From assembly GCA_910587915.1 (NCBI GenBank), contig CAJUOB010000007.1, positions 1 through 64,000 on the forward strand: a stretch of 64,000 nucleotides of DNA, written 5' to 3'. This document shows positions 25,854-33,443 of the stretch, piece after piece. The position numbers were made by a program, and so were the translations under genes. Under the pieces are notes generated by a model. The model was not told the DNA's origin, made no database searches, and was given only the letters and a program-made list of their open reading frames with translations. Each line of letters starts with the position of its first letter. Positions within the stretch are counted from its first letter, which is position 1. The stretch is from an uncultured Muribaculaceae bacterium. GTDB lineage: Bacteria; Bacteroidota; Bacteroidia; Bacteroidales; Muribaculaceae.

Positions 25854-28166
25854 ATGAAAATAAGAGAGTTGCTTTTTATTGGATGTGCTATGGTGGGTGT
25901 GGTGGCTACAGCAGGCACTCCGACTGATGAATCGCGCAAGGTACGCGATATCATTTCCAAGGTCAACGACCGTTGGCAGGCCGACCATAGTGCCGAAACA
26001 TGGGCTTTTTGGGATAATGCTGCCTATCATACCGGCAATATGGAAGCATATTTTCTTACCGGAAATGAAGCTTGGCGCGACTACTCCGAGCGATGGGCCG
26101 AACATAACCAGTGGAAAGGCGCAAAGAGCAATGACCGCAGCAAATGGAAATATGCGACTTATGGCGAGGATGATGAACATGTGATGTTTGGCGATTGGCA
26201 GATTTGCTTTCAGACATATGCCGACCTCTACAATATCTTGCCGGACGACCGACGCATATCCCGAGCACGCGAGGTGATGGAGTACGAGATGTCGACTCCG
26301 AATAACGACTACTGGTGGTGGGCCGACGGCCTGTATATGGTAATGCCTGTCATGACCAAGTTGCATAAGATTACCGGCAATCCGTTGTATCTCGACAAAT
26401 TGTACGACTATATCCAGTATAGCGACAGTATAATGCTCGATGTTGAGACCGGACTTTATTATCGCGACGGCAAGTATGTGTATCCGAAGCATAAGAGCGT
26501 GAATGGAAAGAAGGATTTCTGGGCTCGTGGCGATGGCTGGGTACTTGCCGGCCTTGCAAAGGTGCTGAAGGATCTTCCTGCCGATTATAAGCATCGCAGG
26601 TTTTTCGAGGATAAATACGTGAAACTTGCCGACGGCGTGGTAGCCTCACAGCAGCCCGGAGGGTATTGGACGCGCTCCATGCTCGATCCGGAGCATGCGC
26701 CCGGCCCGGAGACTTCCGGGACAGCATTCTTTACTTATGGTCTGCTATGGGGTGTGAACAATGGCTATCTCAAAGACCCGAGATATCTCGATGCGGCTCT
26801 TAAAGGATGGAACTATCTGAGCAAAACCGCACTGCAGAAAGATGGAACTGTGGGCTACGTGCAGCCCATTGGCGAAAAAGCCATTCCGGGGCAGGTCGTC
26901 GACCGCAAATCGGTGTCGAATTTCGGCACCGGGGCTTTCTTGCTTGCCGCTTGCGAATATGTGCGCTTCCTTGAGAATGAGAATAATGCCGACAGGGCGT
27001 ATTGGGCCGATATGGCATATCGTATGGCCGAGCCGGTGCTCCGCAATATGGCGGAAGGCAATCTGCAGAAGAACATGGAAGTGGAAGTGAGTCCGTCGTG
27101 GGACGGCCGCGACAAACGCGTGACGTATATGGAGGCTTTCGGTCGTCTCATGGCCGGAATAGCGCCATGGCTTGCTCTGCCGGATGATGATACTGCTGAG
27201 GGTGCCAAGCGCAAGCAGCTGCGCCAATGGGCTTTGAAGGCTTATGCAAATGCAGTGAACCCCGAGAGTCCCGATTATTTGTTGTGGCGCAGCGAGGGGC
27301 AGCCACTTGTGGATGCCGCCTATATTGCAGAATCGTTTGTGAGAGCCTACGATGCATTGTGGAAGCCGCTCGACGACACTACCAAACAGCGTTATATCAA
27401 TGAGTTCACACAGTTGCGACGCATCGATCCACCATATACTAATTGGTTGCTGTTCTCGTCGGTGATAGAGAGTTTCCTTGCCAAGGCCGGCGCACCGGCC
27501 GATGAATACCGCATCAATTCTGCTATAAGAAAGACTGAAGAGTGGTATGCGGGAGATGGTTGGTATGCCGATGGTCCCAACTTTGCTTTCGATTATTATT
27601 CGAGTTATGTGTTCCATCCCATGTACCTTGAGACGCTCCAGAACATGAAAGACGCAGGAGCACGCACCCGTATTGATTATCGTAAATACTACGAGCGTGC
27701 TCTGCGCCGTGCACAGAAGTATAGCATAGTGCTCGAACGATTCATATCGCCCGAAGGAACGTTCCCTGTATTCGGACGATCGATCCCTTACCGCATGGCG
27801 GCAATGCAGCCACTCGCACTCATGGCGTGGTACGATAAATTGCCGGCGGGACTCACTCCCGGTCAGGTTCGCGGTGCTCTTACCGATGTGATGCATCGCA
27901 TGTACGATGGCAAGGAGAACTTCAATGATAGCGGATTTCTTACTATCGGGTTTGCCGGACGGCAGCCAAACGTATCTGATTGGTATACGAACAATGGCTC
28001 GCTCTATATGACATCGCTTGCGCTGTTGCCTCTTGGTTTGCCGGCTTCGCATCCGTTCTGGACCGATGCAGCGCTTCCGCGAACCTCGCAGAAAGCATGG
28101 AGCGGTCAGCCTTTCCCCAAGGACCACCGCTGGGGCGACGCTCCTCGTCCCGCCGACCTTTTCTGA
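25854..28166 (+). CDS. Secreted GH105 - DUF2264 fusion (unsaturated glycuronyl hydrolase-like)
   Basis: 770 aa from ATG 25854 (MKIRELLFIGCAM leader). The N-terminal half (about 20-385) is an (alpha/alpha)6 GH105 barrel with WWADGLYMVMPVM and the signature FWARGDGWVLAGLAKVL. GH105 enzymes release delta-4,5-unsaturated galacturonate from lyase products, for example of rhamnogalacturonan or ulvan. The C-terminal half (about 405-770) matches DUF2264 (WDGRDKRVTYMEAFGRLMAGIAPWL, YADGPNFAFDYYSSYVFHPMY), also a predicted alpha-barrel and a proposed hydrolase. No lyase or SusCD pair is adjacent, so the substrate is unassigned. The AT-rich membrane-protein gene follows 55 nt later. Confidence 0.85.
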   Translation: MKIRELLFIGCAMVGVVATAGTPTDESRKVRDIISKVNDRWQADHSAETWAFWDNAAYHTGNMEAYFLTGNEAWRDYSERWAEHNQWKGAKSNDRSKWKYATYGEDDEHVMFGDWQICFQTYADLYNILPDDRRISRAREVMEYEMSTPNNDYWWWADGLYMVMPVMTKLHKITGNPLYLDKLYDYIQYSDSIMLDVETGLYYRDGKYVYPKHKSVNGKKDFWARGDGWVLAGLAKVLKDLPADYKHRRFFEDKYVKLADGVVASQQPGGYWTRSMLDPEHAPGPETSGTAFFTYGLLWGVNNGYLKDPRYLDAALKGWNYLSKTALQKDGTVGYVQPIGEKAIPGQVVDRKSVSNFGTGAFLLAACEYVRFLENENNADRAYWADMAYRMAEPVLRNMAEGNLQKNMEVEVSPSWDGRDKRVTYMEAFGRLMAGIAPWLALPDDDTAEGAKRKQLRQWALKAYANAVNPESPDYLLWRSEGQPLVDAAYIAESFVRAYDALWKPLDDTTKQRYINEFTQLRRIDPPYTNWLLFSSVIESFLAKAGAPADEYRINSAIRKTEEWYAGDGWYADGPNFAFDYYSSYVFHPMYLETLQNMKDAGARTRIDYRKYYERALRRAQKYSIVLERFISPEGTFPVFGRSIPYRMAAMQPLALMAWYDKLPAGLTPGQVRGALTDVMHRMYDGKENFNDSGFLTIGFAGRQPNVSDWYTNNGSLYMTSLALLPLGLPASHPFWTDAALPRTSQKAWSGQPFPKDHRWGDAPRPADLF

Positions 28167-28221
28167 GCCTTACGCCGACGCTATTTGTGCATTGAGGATA
28201 AACTATCGATGAAAGTGGGGT

Positions 28222-29439
28222 ATGAGCCAGTTCTTTTCACATGTAATAATTTGGATACATTCGTTATTGCCATTTAAAAGAAAGTGGTCAATTTCACATT
28301 CCAAAATATTTAATTTCTTGTTGACAGCTATTATAGGGCTTATAGCTGCCTTTGTAATATATGTGTATACAAAAACCATGCAGATTCCATATGTGGAAGA
28401 TACATGGGTTAGGATACACAAGTCTTGCAATAACTCCACGTGGCAGGATACCTTGAACGTTATCTTCACACAGAATTTTTCGACTGAGCCGGAGTCTGGT
28501 ATAAAAATGTATCTTCCTGAGTGCCCGGAACTTCAATATCTATCGAGCAAAATTGTTAAATCGGGTGTATATTGGTCGTTATCTCTGAAAAAAGACAAAT
28601 GTAAGGCCTCGGATTTAAAATTAGATGTACTGGGATTTACGAAAAGAAATGAGTATAATGATCGTTACACCCCATTTGAGATTGATGTATTTGCCGATTA
28701 TGTATCCGATATTCCTGAGGATAGTTTGAAATCGCTGGATTATTTTTGCTTTGATGTATTTACTACGAATATCCTACCTGTACTCAAACCAATACATAAT
28801 AATAGATTCCATACGTCTATCATAACCAAACACGAGTATGGCTGTGATATAATAAATGCCATATATAAAATCAGTGATTTAAAATCGGTTTTACATGGTG
28901 AACCGTTCTCTTTTCATGAATTTATTGGTGTTGATTTTGATGATGATTATGAAGGTGAACTGAACCTTTCATTATCGAATTCTATGAATTGGCGAGATCA
29001 CTCAAATATATGGCTTAAATTGTATGATGTATCTCGCTTTAACTACCGATTGGTTTTGCCAAAGAACGATTATATAAATTCTTTCGCAGTTTATTTTTAT
29101 GGACCTACTGAATTGTTGACAATTAATCCGTCGCCGGATATAATGGCCCATAATTATATCGTATACACTAATCAGGATAAAATAAGGCATATCCAATCCA
29201 ATGATTTGGAAATTGCAGCTAAATTTCCATATTCCGAAAATTTACAGAATATGAAAATTTTTATACTTACATCTGCAATTACAGTATTGCTTACTTTATT
29301 GTTTAGGCAGTTGTATTTACTACTTAAACCATTGCTTGTCAGGATAGGAATAAAACATAAAGTTTTATTCCTGGCAGTGGCATGTGTAATGATTATTGTA
29401 TTTTTTTATCTCTATCTACGACCGCTTGTATTTCGATAG
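28222..29439 (+). CDS. AT-rich three-helix membrane protein of unknown function
   Basis: 405 aa. One hydrophobic segment near the N-terminus (about 32-50) is followed by a soluble region of about 290 residues rich in Asp/Tyr/Phe. Two membrane segments close the protein (about 345-365 and 380-400). The topology suggests a large extracytoplasmic domain. I recognise no catalytic motif or named family. Base composition is visibly richer in A+T than both neighbours, with many AAT/ATA/TTA codons, which suggests acquisition by transfer. It converges with the macro-TIR gene, with only 18 nt between the stop codons. It may be a partner of that gene or merely an accessory neighbour. Confidence 0.75.
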   Translation: MSQFFSHVIIWIHSLLPFKRKWSISHSKIFNFLLTAIIGLIAAFVIYVYTKTMQIPYVEDTWVRIHKSCNNSTWQDTLNVIFTQNFSTEPESGIKMYLPECPELQYLSSKIVKSGVYWSLSLKKDKCKASDLKLDVLGFTKRNEYNDRYTPFEIDVFADYVSDIPEDSLKSLDYFCFDVFTTNILPVLKPIHNNRFHTSIITKHEYGCDIINAIYKISDLKSVLHGEPFSFHEFIGVDFDDDYEGELNLSLSNSMNWRDHSNIWLKLYDVSRFNYRLVLPKNDYINSFAVYFYGPTELLTINPSPDIMAHNYIVYTNQDKIRHIQSNDLEIAAKFPYSENLQNMKIFILTSAITVLLTLLFRQLYLLLKPLLVRIGIKHKVLFLAVACVMIIVFFYLYLRPLVFR

Positions 29440-29457
29440 CTCTACAGATAAAAATGC

Positions 29458-30570
29458 TTATGATGCGCTTTTCATTGCAACGTGGGCCAAAATTGCATTT
29501 TTGAGACGTGCGAGATTTTTCTCATCAAAAGTGAGTAAATCAACAAAATCGATACCTGCCAGATCGTAGTCTATCTTAGGATTCATAGGGGAGTCGTCGA
29601 GCCTGGCAGGTATTATTATCTTTCCGTATTTATCGGCTATGGATATCTCCTTTGCAACGTTTGATGAATTGTTGGATGCTTCCGACGACAGGAATAGCAC
29701 AATGTCGGCGCTATTAATGGCCTTTACGATCTCTTCTTTGAAGTTGGCACCGCTGTATACGCCGTTGATATCTATCCAGTAGCTTATTCCGGCTTTGTTG
29801 AGCATGTCGCACACACCACGGGCCTGCTCGGTGTCCTTGCGCGAGTAGCTGATAAATATTGTGTGTTTGTATAGCCCCGGCTTTGTGATATCGGGCAGTA
29901 TCACGTCCTTAAAGATGTCGGTGTGGGTGTCCGGGTCCAAGTCCTTGGAGTCCTGATTGTTGATATACATGTTTGCATATACTGCAAACCACTCGAAGAA
30001 TGGCAGGTAGTTGAGCTTGCTGTATATGTTGTAGGAATCGAGGATGTATATCTCTACTTCAATCGATTTGTTTGTGCGGCTAAGGAACCGGCATATGGTC
30101 TCGGCTGTGATTTTTGCAACGGCATCGAGCGGCATATTCCCCATGCCGAGTCCGAGGCATGGAAGTGCGATTGAGTTTAGCTCCATCGCCGACAGTAGCC
30201 TCATGCTTTTTGCTATGGCGTGGCCCACTATGTATTCGTAGATTTCGATTACGTTGCTGGATTGCAGGTGTGGGCGAACTTCGGTCCAATTTGTTACGGT
30301 GACTGCCTGGAATATATACTTATGCGGGAGATTACCGGCGGTGGTTACAACGACATCGCCCAGCTTTGCGTCGCTGTGTTTGGCGGCATCGGTAAGTATA
30401 CATTCTCCACCGGTACTGAGTGTGAGCTCCGGAAGACCACCAATCATGGGTACGCCTACACTTCCCGATATCACCAGTACGTCGGTAGTGCTGGTGAGTA
30501 TGTCGCCGAATATGAGTTTGACAGTCGAGTTATTGATATGATAGGTTCTTGAGTTTTCCATGATTGTCAT
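29458..30570 (-). CDS. Macro domain - TIR domain fusion protein
   Basis: 370 aa, cytosolic (no signal or membrane segment). Residues 15-178 form a macro (ADP-ribose-binding) domain: VKLIFGDILTSTTDVLVISGS, AGNLPHKYIFQAV and ELNSIALPCLGLGMG match its strands and loops, though the usual Asn-Ala-Ala-Asn and GGGV loop are altered (GGLPE). Residues 236-330 form a TIR domain: HTIFISYSRKD, GISYWIDINGVYSG, SADIVLFLSSEA, and SNVAKEISIA with Glu308 at the expected NADase position. TIR domains cleave NAD+ and macro domains bind ADP-ribose derivatives, so a self-regulated or signal-linked NADase is plausible. Two start codons exist (30570 and 30561). It has its own -7 box and follows dinB on the same strand. 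Confidence 0.88.
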   Translation of the reverse strand: MTIMENSRTYHINNSTVKLIFGDILTSTTDVLVISGSVGVPMIGGLPELTLSTGGECILTDAAKHSDAKLGDVVVTTAGNLPHKYIFQAVTVTNWTEVRPHLQSSNVIEIYEYIVGHAIAKSMRLLSAMELNSIALPCLGLGMGNMPLDAVAKITAETICRFLSRTNKSIEVEIYILDSYNIYSKLNYLPFFEWFAVYANMYINNQDSKDLDPDTHTDIFKDVILPDITKPGLYKHTIFISYSRKDTEQARGVCDMLNKAGISYWIDINGVYSGANFKEEIVKAINSADIVLFLSSEASNNSSNVAKEISIADKYGKIIIPARLDDSPMNPKIDYDLAGIDFVDLLTFDEKNLARLKNAILAHVAMKSAS

Positions 30571-30589
30571 GTGCCTGGATTCCTGAGCG

Positions 30590-30597
30590 CAAATATA
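30590..30597 (-). promoter_or_regulatory. -7 box of the macro-TIR gene
   Basis: Minus-strand TATATTTG (30597 to 30590) matches TAnnTTTG, 19 nt upstream of the first ATG. The nearest TTTG (30613 to 30610) is only 12 nt away, too close for a standard -33. The gene may have its own transcript despite following dinB by 38 nt. Confidence 0.45.
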
Positions 30598-30608
30598 GTC
30601 TTTTTATG

Positions 30609-31676
30609 TCAAATATCGAGCAGAAGTTGCCTGGAGTCACCGGCTTCTTCAGTTTTTATGGAACTTGAAAGCGTGAGTCCCATCAGACGGACAGGCTTGT
30701 TGACATCGGCTTTTTCAAGCAATTGGATTGCTGTTGGCATCAGTGCTTCGGCGGAATAGTCGTCGGCTATGCCGGATATACTGCGCGAAAGGTTTGTGAA
30801 ATCGGCAAAACGGATTTTCAGGGTAAGTGTATTGCCTTTGAAATTTTTCCGAGCCAGTCGTTCGGATAGTTCGGTGGCTACCCGGGCCAAAGTTTCTGTC
30901 AGTTCGTCGGATGTGCTGATGTCGTGATCGAGCGTGTGCTCGCAGCCTACGGATTTACGTATGCGGTAGGGCTCTACAGGTCGTTCATCGATTCCACGGG
31001 CGAAGTTGTAGTATTGAGGGCCTGCTTTTCCGAAGTGCAGCCGAAGTTCCGGCATTGAGAACTTCAGAAGGTCGGCTCCGGTATATATGCCAAGCGCGTG
31101 CATTTTCGATGCTGTGACCGGTCCGACTCCCCAGAAACTTTCTACCGGCATGTAGGATATGAATTCCTGCGCGTGTTGTGGGGCTATGACGCATAGTCCG
31201 TCGGGCTTGCGGTAGTCGGATGCTATCTTGGCGAGAAATTTATTGTACGACACACCTGCGGATGCTATCAGACCGAGGCGTTCGCGTATTTTTTGCTTTA
31301 TCTCGCGGGCTATATCTACTGCGAGTTCGTGGCCGGAAAAATTTTCGGTTACGTCGAGAAAAGCCTCATCGAGCGATATCGGTTCGATGGTATCGGTATA
31401 TTCGTGGAATATTTCGTGGATTTGTGCCGATACGGCTTTGTATACGTCGAAGCGGCAATCGACAAATATGAGCTGTGGGCACATGCGGCGTGCTTTCGAC
31501 GATGACATTGCCGAGCGAATGCCGAATCGCCGTGCCTCATAGCTGGCGGCTGCGACCACACCGCGCCCGTCGGCCCGACCTACGGCTATGGGTTTGCCTT
31601 TTAGCGAGGGATTGTCGCGCTGTTCTACCGATGCGTAGAACGCATCCATGTCGATATGTATTATTTTACGGAACAT
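30609..31676 (-). CDS. dinB: DNA polymerase IV (Y-family translesion polymerase)
   Basis: 355 aa from ATG 31676 (MFRKIIHIDMDAFYASVE); the frame is open to 31775 but that extension has no homology. The catalytic acidic residues are visible: Asp9 in HIDMD, and Asp103/Glu104 in SLDEAFLD. The palm/fingers (GRGVVAAASYEAR), thumb (VESFWGVGPVTASKMHALGI, helix-hairpin-helix) and little-finger (NTLTLKIRFADF) regions follow in order. It copies past damaged bases at the fork with low fidelity. The C-terminus is short and I do not see a clear beta-clamp motif beyond the final residues LLLDI. Confidence 0.95.
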   Translation of the reverse strand: MFRKIIHIDMDAFYASVEQRDNPSLKGKPIAVGRADGRGVVAAASYEARRFGIRSAMSSSKARRMCPQLIFVDCRFDVYKAVSAQIHEIFHEYTDTIEPISLDEAFLDVTENFSGHELAVDIAREIKQKIRERLGLIASAGVSYNKFLAKIASDYRKPDGLCVIAPQHAQEFISYMPVESFWGVGPVTASKMHALGIYTGADLLKFSMPELRLHFGKAGPQYYNFARGIDERPVEPYRIRKSVGCEHTLDHDISTSDELTETLARVATELSERLARKNFKGNTLTLKIRFADFTNLSRSISGIADDYSAEALMPTAIQLLEKADVNKPVRLMGLTLSSSIKTEEAGDSRQLLLDI

Positions 31677-31811
31677 CTTGGGTGTCAGGAATGAGAGGAG
31701 ATAAAATATACTCGGTTGCAAGCAAAAAGATATAGGCGCGCGCTCGATACGTCGTCGTTCTCTTGAAGGTTGCACCGCGATGGTCGCTCTTGGCCATAAT
31801 GGCCTGAGCGC

Positions 31812-31839
31812 AAAAAAGGCAACCTGTTGAGGTTGCCTT
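31812..31839 (-). terminator. Terminator of tRNA-Glu
   Basis: AAGGCAACC (31816-31824) pairs with GGTTGCCTT (31831-31839) around a 6-nt loop. On the minus strand the stem runs into a tract of six T residues. It starts 5 nt past the tRNA 3' end and separates it from dinB. Confidence 0.85.
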
Positions 31840-31843
31840 CTTG

Positions 31844-31916
31844 TAGCGAATCAGGGAATCGAACCCTGGTCTCCACCGTGAGAGGGTGGCGTGCTAGGCC
31901 ACTACACTAAATCGCC
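31844..31916 (-). tRNA. tRNA-Glu (CTC)
   Basis: 73 nt on the minus strand. Acceptor GGCGATT pairs with ATTCGCT (one T-T mismatch and one G-T pair). The D-arm is GTGTAGTGGCCTAGCAC, the anticodon loop CCCTCTCACGG carries CTC, and the T-arm is CAGGG-TTCGATT-CCCTG. CCA is not encoded. The minus-strand TAACTTTG box at 31934-31941 is its promoter. Confidence 0.93.
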
Positions 31917-31933
31917 ATTTTGCTTTTGCGATG

Positions 31934-31941
31934 CAAAGTTA
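31934..31941 (-). promoter_or_regulatory. -7 box of tRNA-Glu
   Basis: TAACTTTG (31941 to 31934) matches TAnnTTTG. A weak ATTG (31965 to 31962) lies 20 nt upstream at the -33 position. Confidence 0.6.
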
Positions 31942-32072
31942 AGATGAAAAATCGAAGTCTGCAATAGTTTTGCTTTGTTTTAACATAAATTAAGGCCGAC
32001 AATACTTAGTATGCCTCTAGTCGGTATATTATAATCGTTCAAATCTGTTAAGAGCTTGTTTGTGGGCAGATG

Positions 32073-33092
32073 TTAATAGATGGCCGGAACCGGATAGCCT
32101 CTGAAAGGAGAGGGGCTGTTGTTTTTCAGGGAATGGTAGCGCAGGGTTATATGCTTGTCTATTATTTTACCACTGTAATTTATTATGTAAGACCATTTAT
32201 GGATTATATTGTAGGGCCAACCCTCAGGAGTATATTCGCTTCCGTAGGTCAATTCGATTATACCTGTGGTGCTATATCCGGGATCAATGTCGCTGTAAGA
32301 GCCATCTCCGTCAATTGAATACATGGCTTCAGTTATCGATTCAGGCACTGAGAATGTGGTTTGGTTTAGAATCCTGTATGTGCCGAACTCTTTGTCGAAC
32401 TCGATATAGGTATAAGTGTCGGTGTCGAAATCATCGGGAGCACCGTCTTTATGCTCAAGTGTTTCGCCTGTGGGATATATCGTGCCATGTCGCCGAAACA
32501 GTATGGATATGTTTTCTGTGTAGGAATCTGCGAGTTTGTCGATGTCGATGGATTTTTTTATTCCTTCCACGTCGATGCCGGATTCCGATATTTTGGCAAT
32601 TTCCGGATCGCTGGCAATGTCTTTAAGGCCTTCTTTGAGGAGCGACTTTATTTGTTTCTTGGTTTTGTTTTTATTGAATTTGGTGATTTTTCCGAATTCA
32701 TCGGTTTCGAAATATGTGGTGTGCCCTTCTATGCGGGAGCAAATGCGTTGGGTGATTACTGTCTGTGCATTTGCTGACGGTGAGTAGGGTATGGTGTCGC
32801 ATAGAGTTCGCACGACAGTGCTCTGCAGTGTATAGCCTTCGGCAGTGGAATCGGTGACCTCAATCCTTATGTTGGTGCTGAGATTTGCGGTTTGGACGGT
32901 GCGGTTGCTATCGACTACCCATTGGGTGTCGTATATCCAGTAGTCGAGGGTATCGAGTTTATTGAACCATCCAACGACAATCACCGAATCAATGCCGGAG
33001 TCAACGTTCTGCAACTCAGTGTTTTTAGCCCGGGTGGTGTGACAGACTGAAACGAGCAGGCAAACGATGAAAAGTGGAAGTATCTTTTTCAT
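32073..33092 (-). CDS. Secreted protein of unknown function
   Basis: 339 aa from ATG 33092 (MKKILPLFIVCLLVSVCHTTRA, a Sec signal). The frame is open to 33257, but that would overlap the rpmH region in another frame and lacks a signal, so the ATG at 33092 is preferred. The mature protein mixes beta-strands with a Lys-rich helix (about 155-200, KNKTKKQIKSLLKEGLKDI). A Tyr/Asp-rich segment follows (about 230-300). Looks like a small periplasmic or surface protein of the DUF6263-like kind, but I cannot assign the family. It lies between tRNA-Glu and rpmH on the same strand. Confidence 0.7.
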   Translation of the reverse strand: MKKILPLFIVCLLVSVCHTTRAKNTELQNVDSGIDSVIVVGWFNKLDTLDYWIYDTQWVVDSNRTVQTANLSTNIRIEVTDSTAEGYTLQSTVVRTLCDTIPYSPSANAQTVITQRICSRIEGHTTYFETDEFGKITKFNKNKTKKQIKSLLKEGLKDIASDPEIAKISESGIDVEGIKKSIDIDKLADSYTENISILFRRHGTIYPTGETLEHKDGAPDDFDTDTYTYIEFDKEFGTYRILNQTTFSVPESITEAMYSIDGDGSYSDIDPGYSTTGIIELTYGSEYTPEGWPYNIIHKWSYIINYSGKIIDKHITLRYHSLKNNSPSPFRGYPVPAIY

Positions 33093-33118
33093 GACGTGAA
33101 GTGGAGAAAGTCGCAAAT

Positions 33119-33150
33119 AAAAAAAGCCGGTCTCTTGGCGAAACCGGCTT
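33119..33150 (-). terminator. Terminator of rpmH
   Basis: AAGCCGGT (33124-33131) pairs with ACCGGCTT (33143-33150). On the minus strand the stem is followed by a run of T residues. It begins 27 nt past the rpmH stop codon. Confidence 0.85.
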
Positions 33151-33177
33151 ATGCTTGGCGTAAAGGCAAAAAATCCA

Positions 33178-33333
33178 TTACTTGCCGCCGAGATGGTCGG
33201 ACACGGTGAGATGGAGACGGCCTTTGGCGCGACGACGGGCGAGAACCTTGCGGCCATCGGCTGTGGCCATTCTTTCGCGGAATCCGTGCTTGTTAACTCT
33301 TTTACGGTTAGAGGGTTGGAATGTTCGTTTCAT
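33178..33333 (-). CDS. rpmH: 50S ribosomal protein L34
   Basis: 51 aa: MKRTFQPSNRKRVNKHGF at the start, then ERMATADGRKVLARRRAKGR, ending DHLGGK. The first 45 residues are the near-invariant L34 sequence, and the strongly basic composition fits the ribosomal protein. It is too short for common ORF cut-offs, so it is easily missed. The classical neighbours rnpA and dnaA are not adjacent, as is usual in Bacteroidetes. A clear terminator follows. Confidence 0.98.
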   Translation of the reverse strand: MKRTFQPSNRKRVNKHGFRERMATADGRKVLARRRAKGRLHLTVSDHLGGK

Positions 33334-33443
33334 TGCCTTATGTGATTTTCAAATTATTTCAAAGCTTTTCGGAGTGCAAATTTAGACAATATTTTCTAAA
33401 TGTGCAAATAAAATTGACGGTAGTTTATTGAATAAATGTGAGA

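Noticed and set aside
26745..28127. A 460-codon open frame on the minus strand opposite the GH105-DUF2264 gene
   Set aside because: It is the mirror of a well-supported gene with clear domains; its own translation has no domain and a skewed Arg/His/Ile composition typical of antisense frames.
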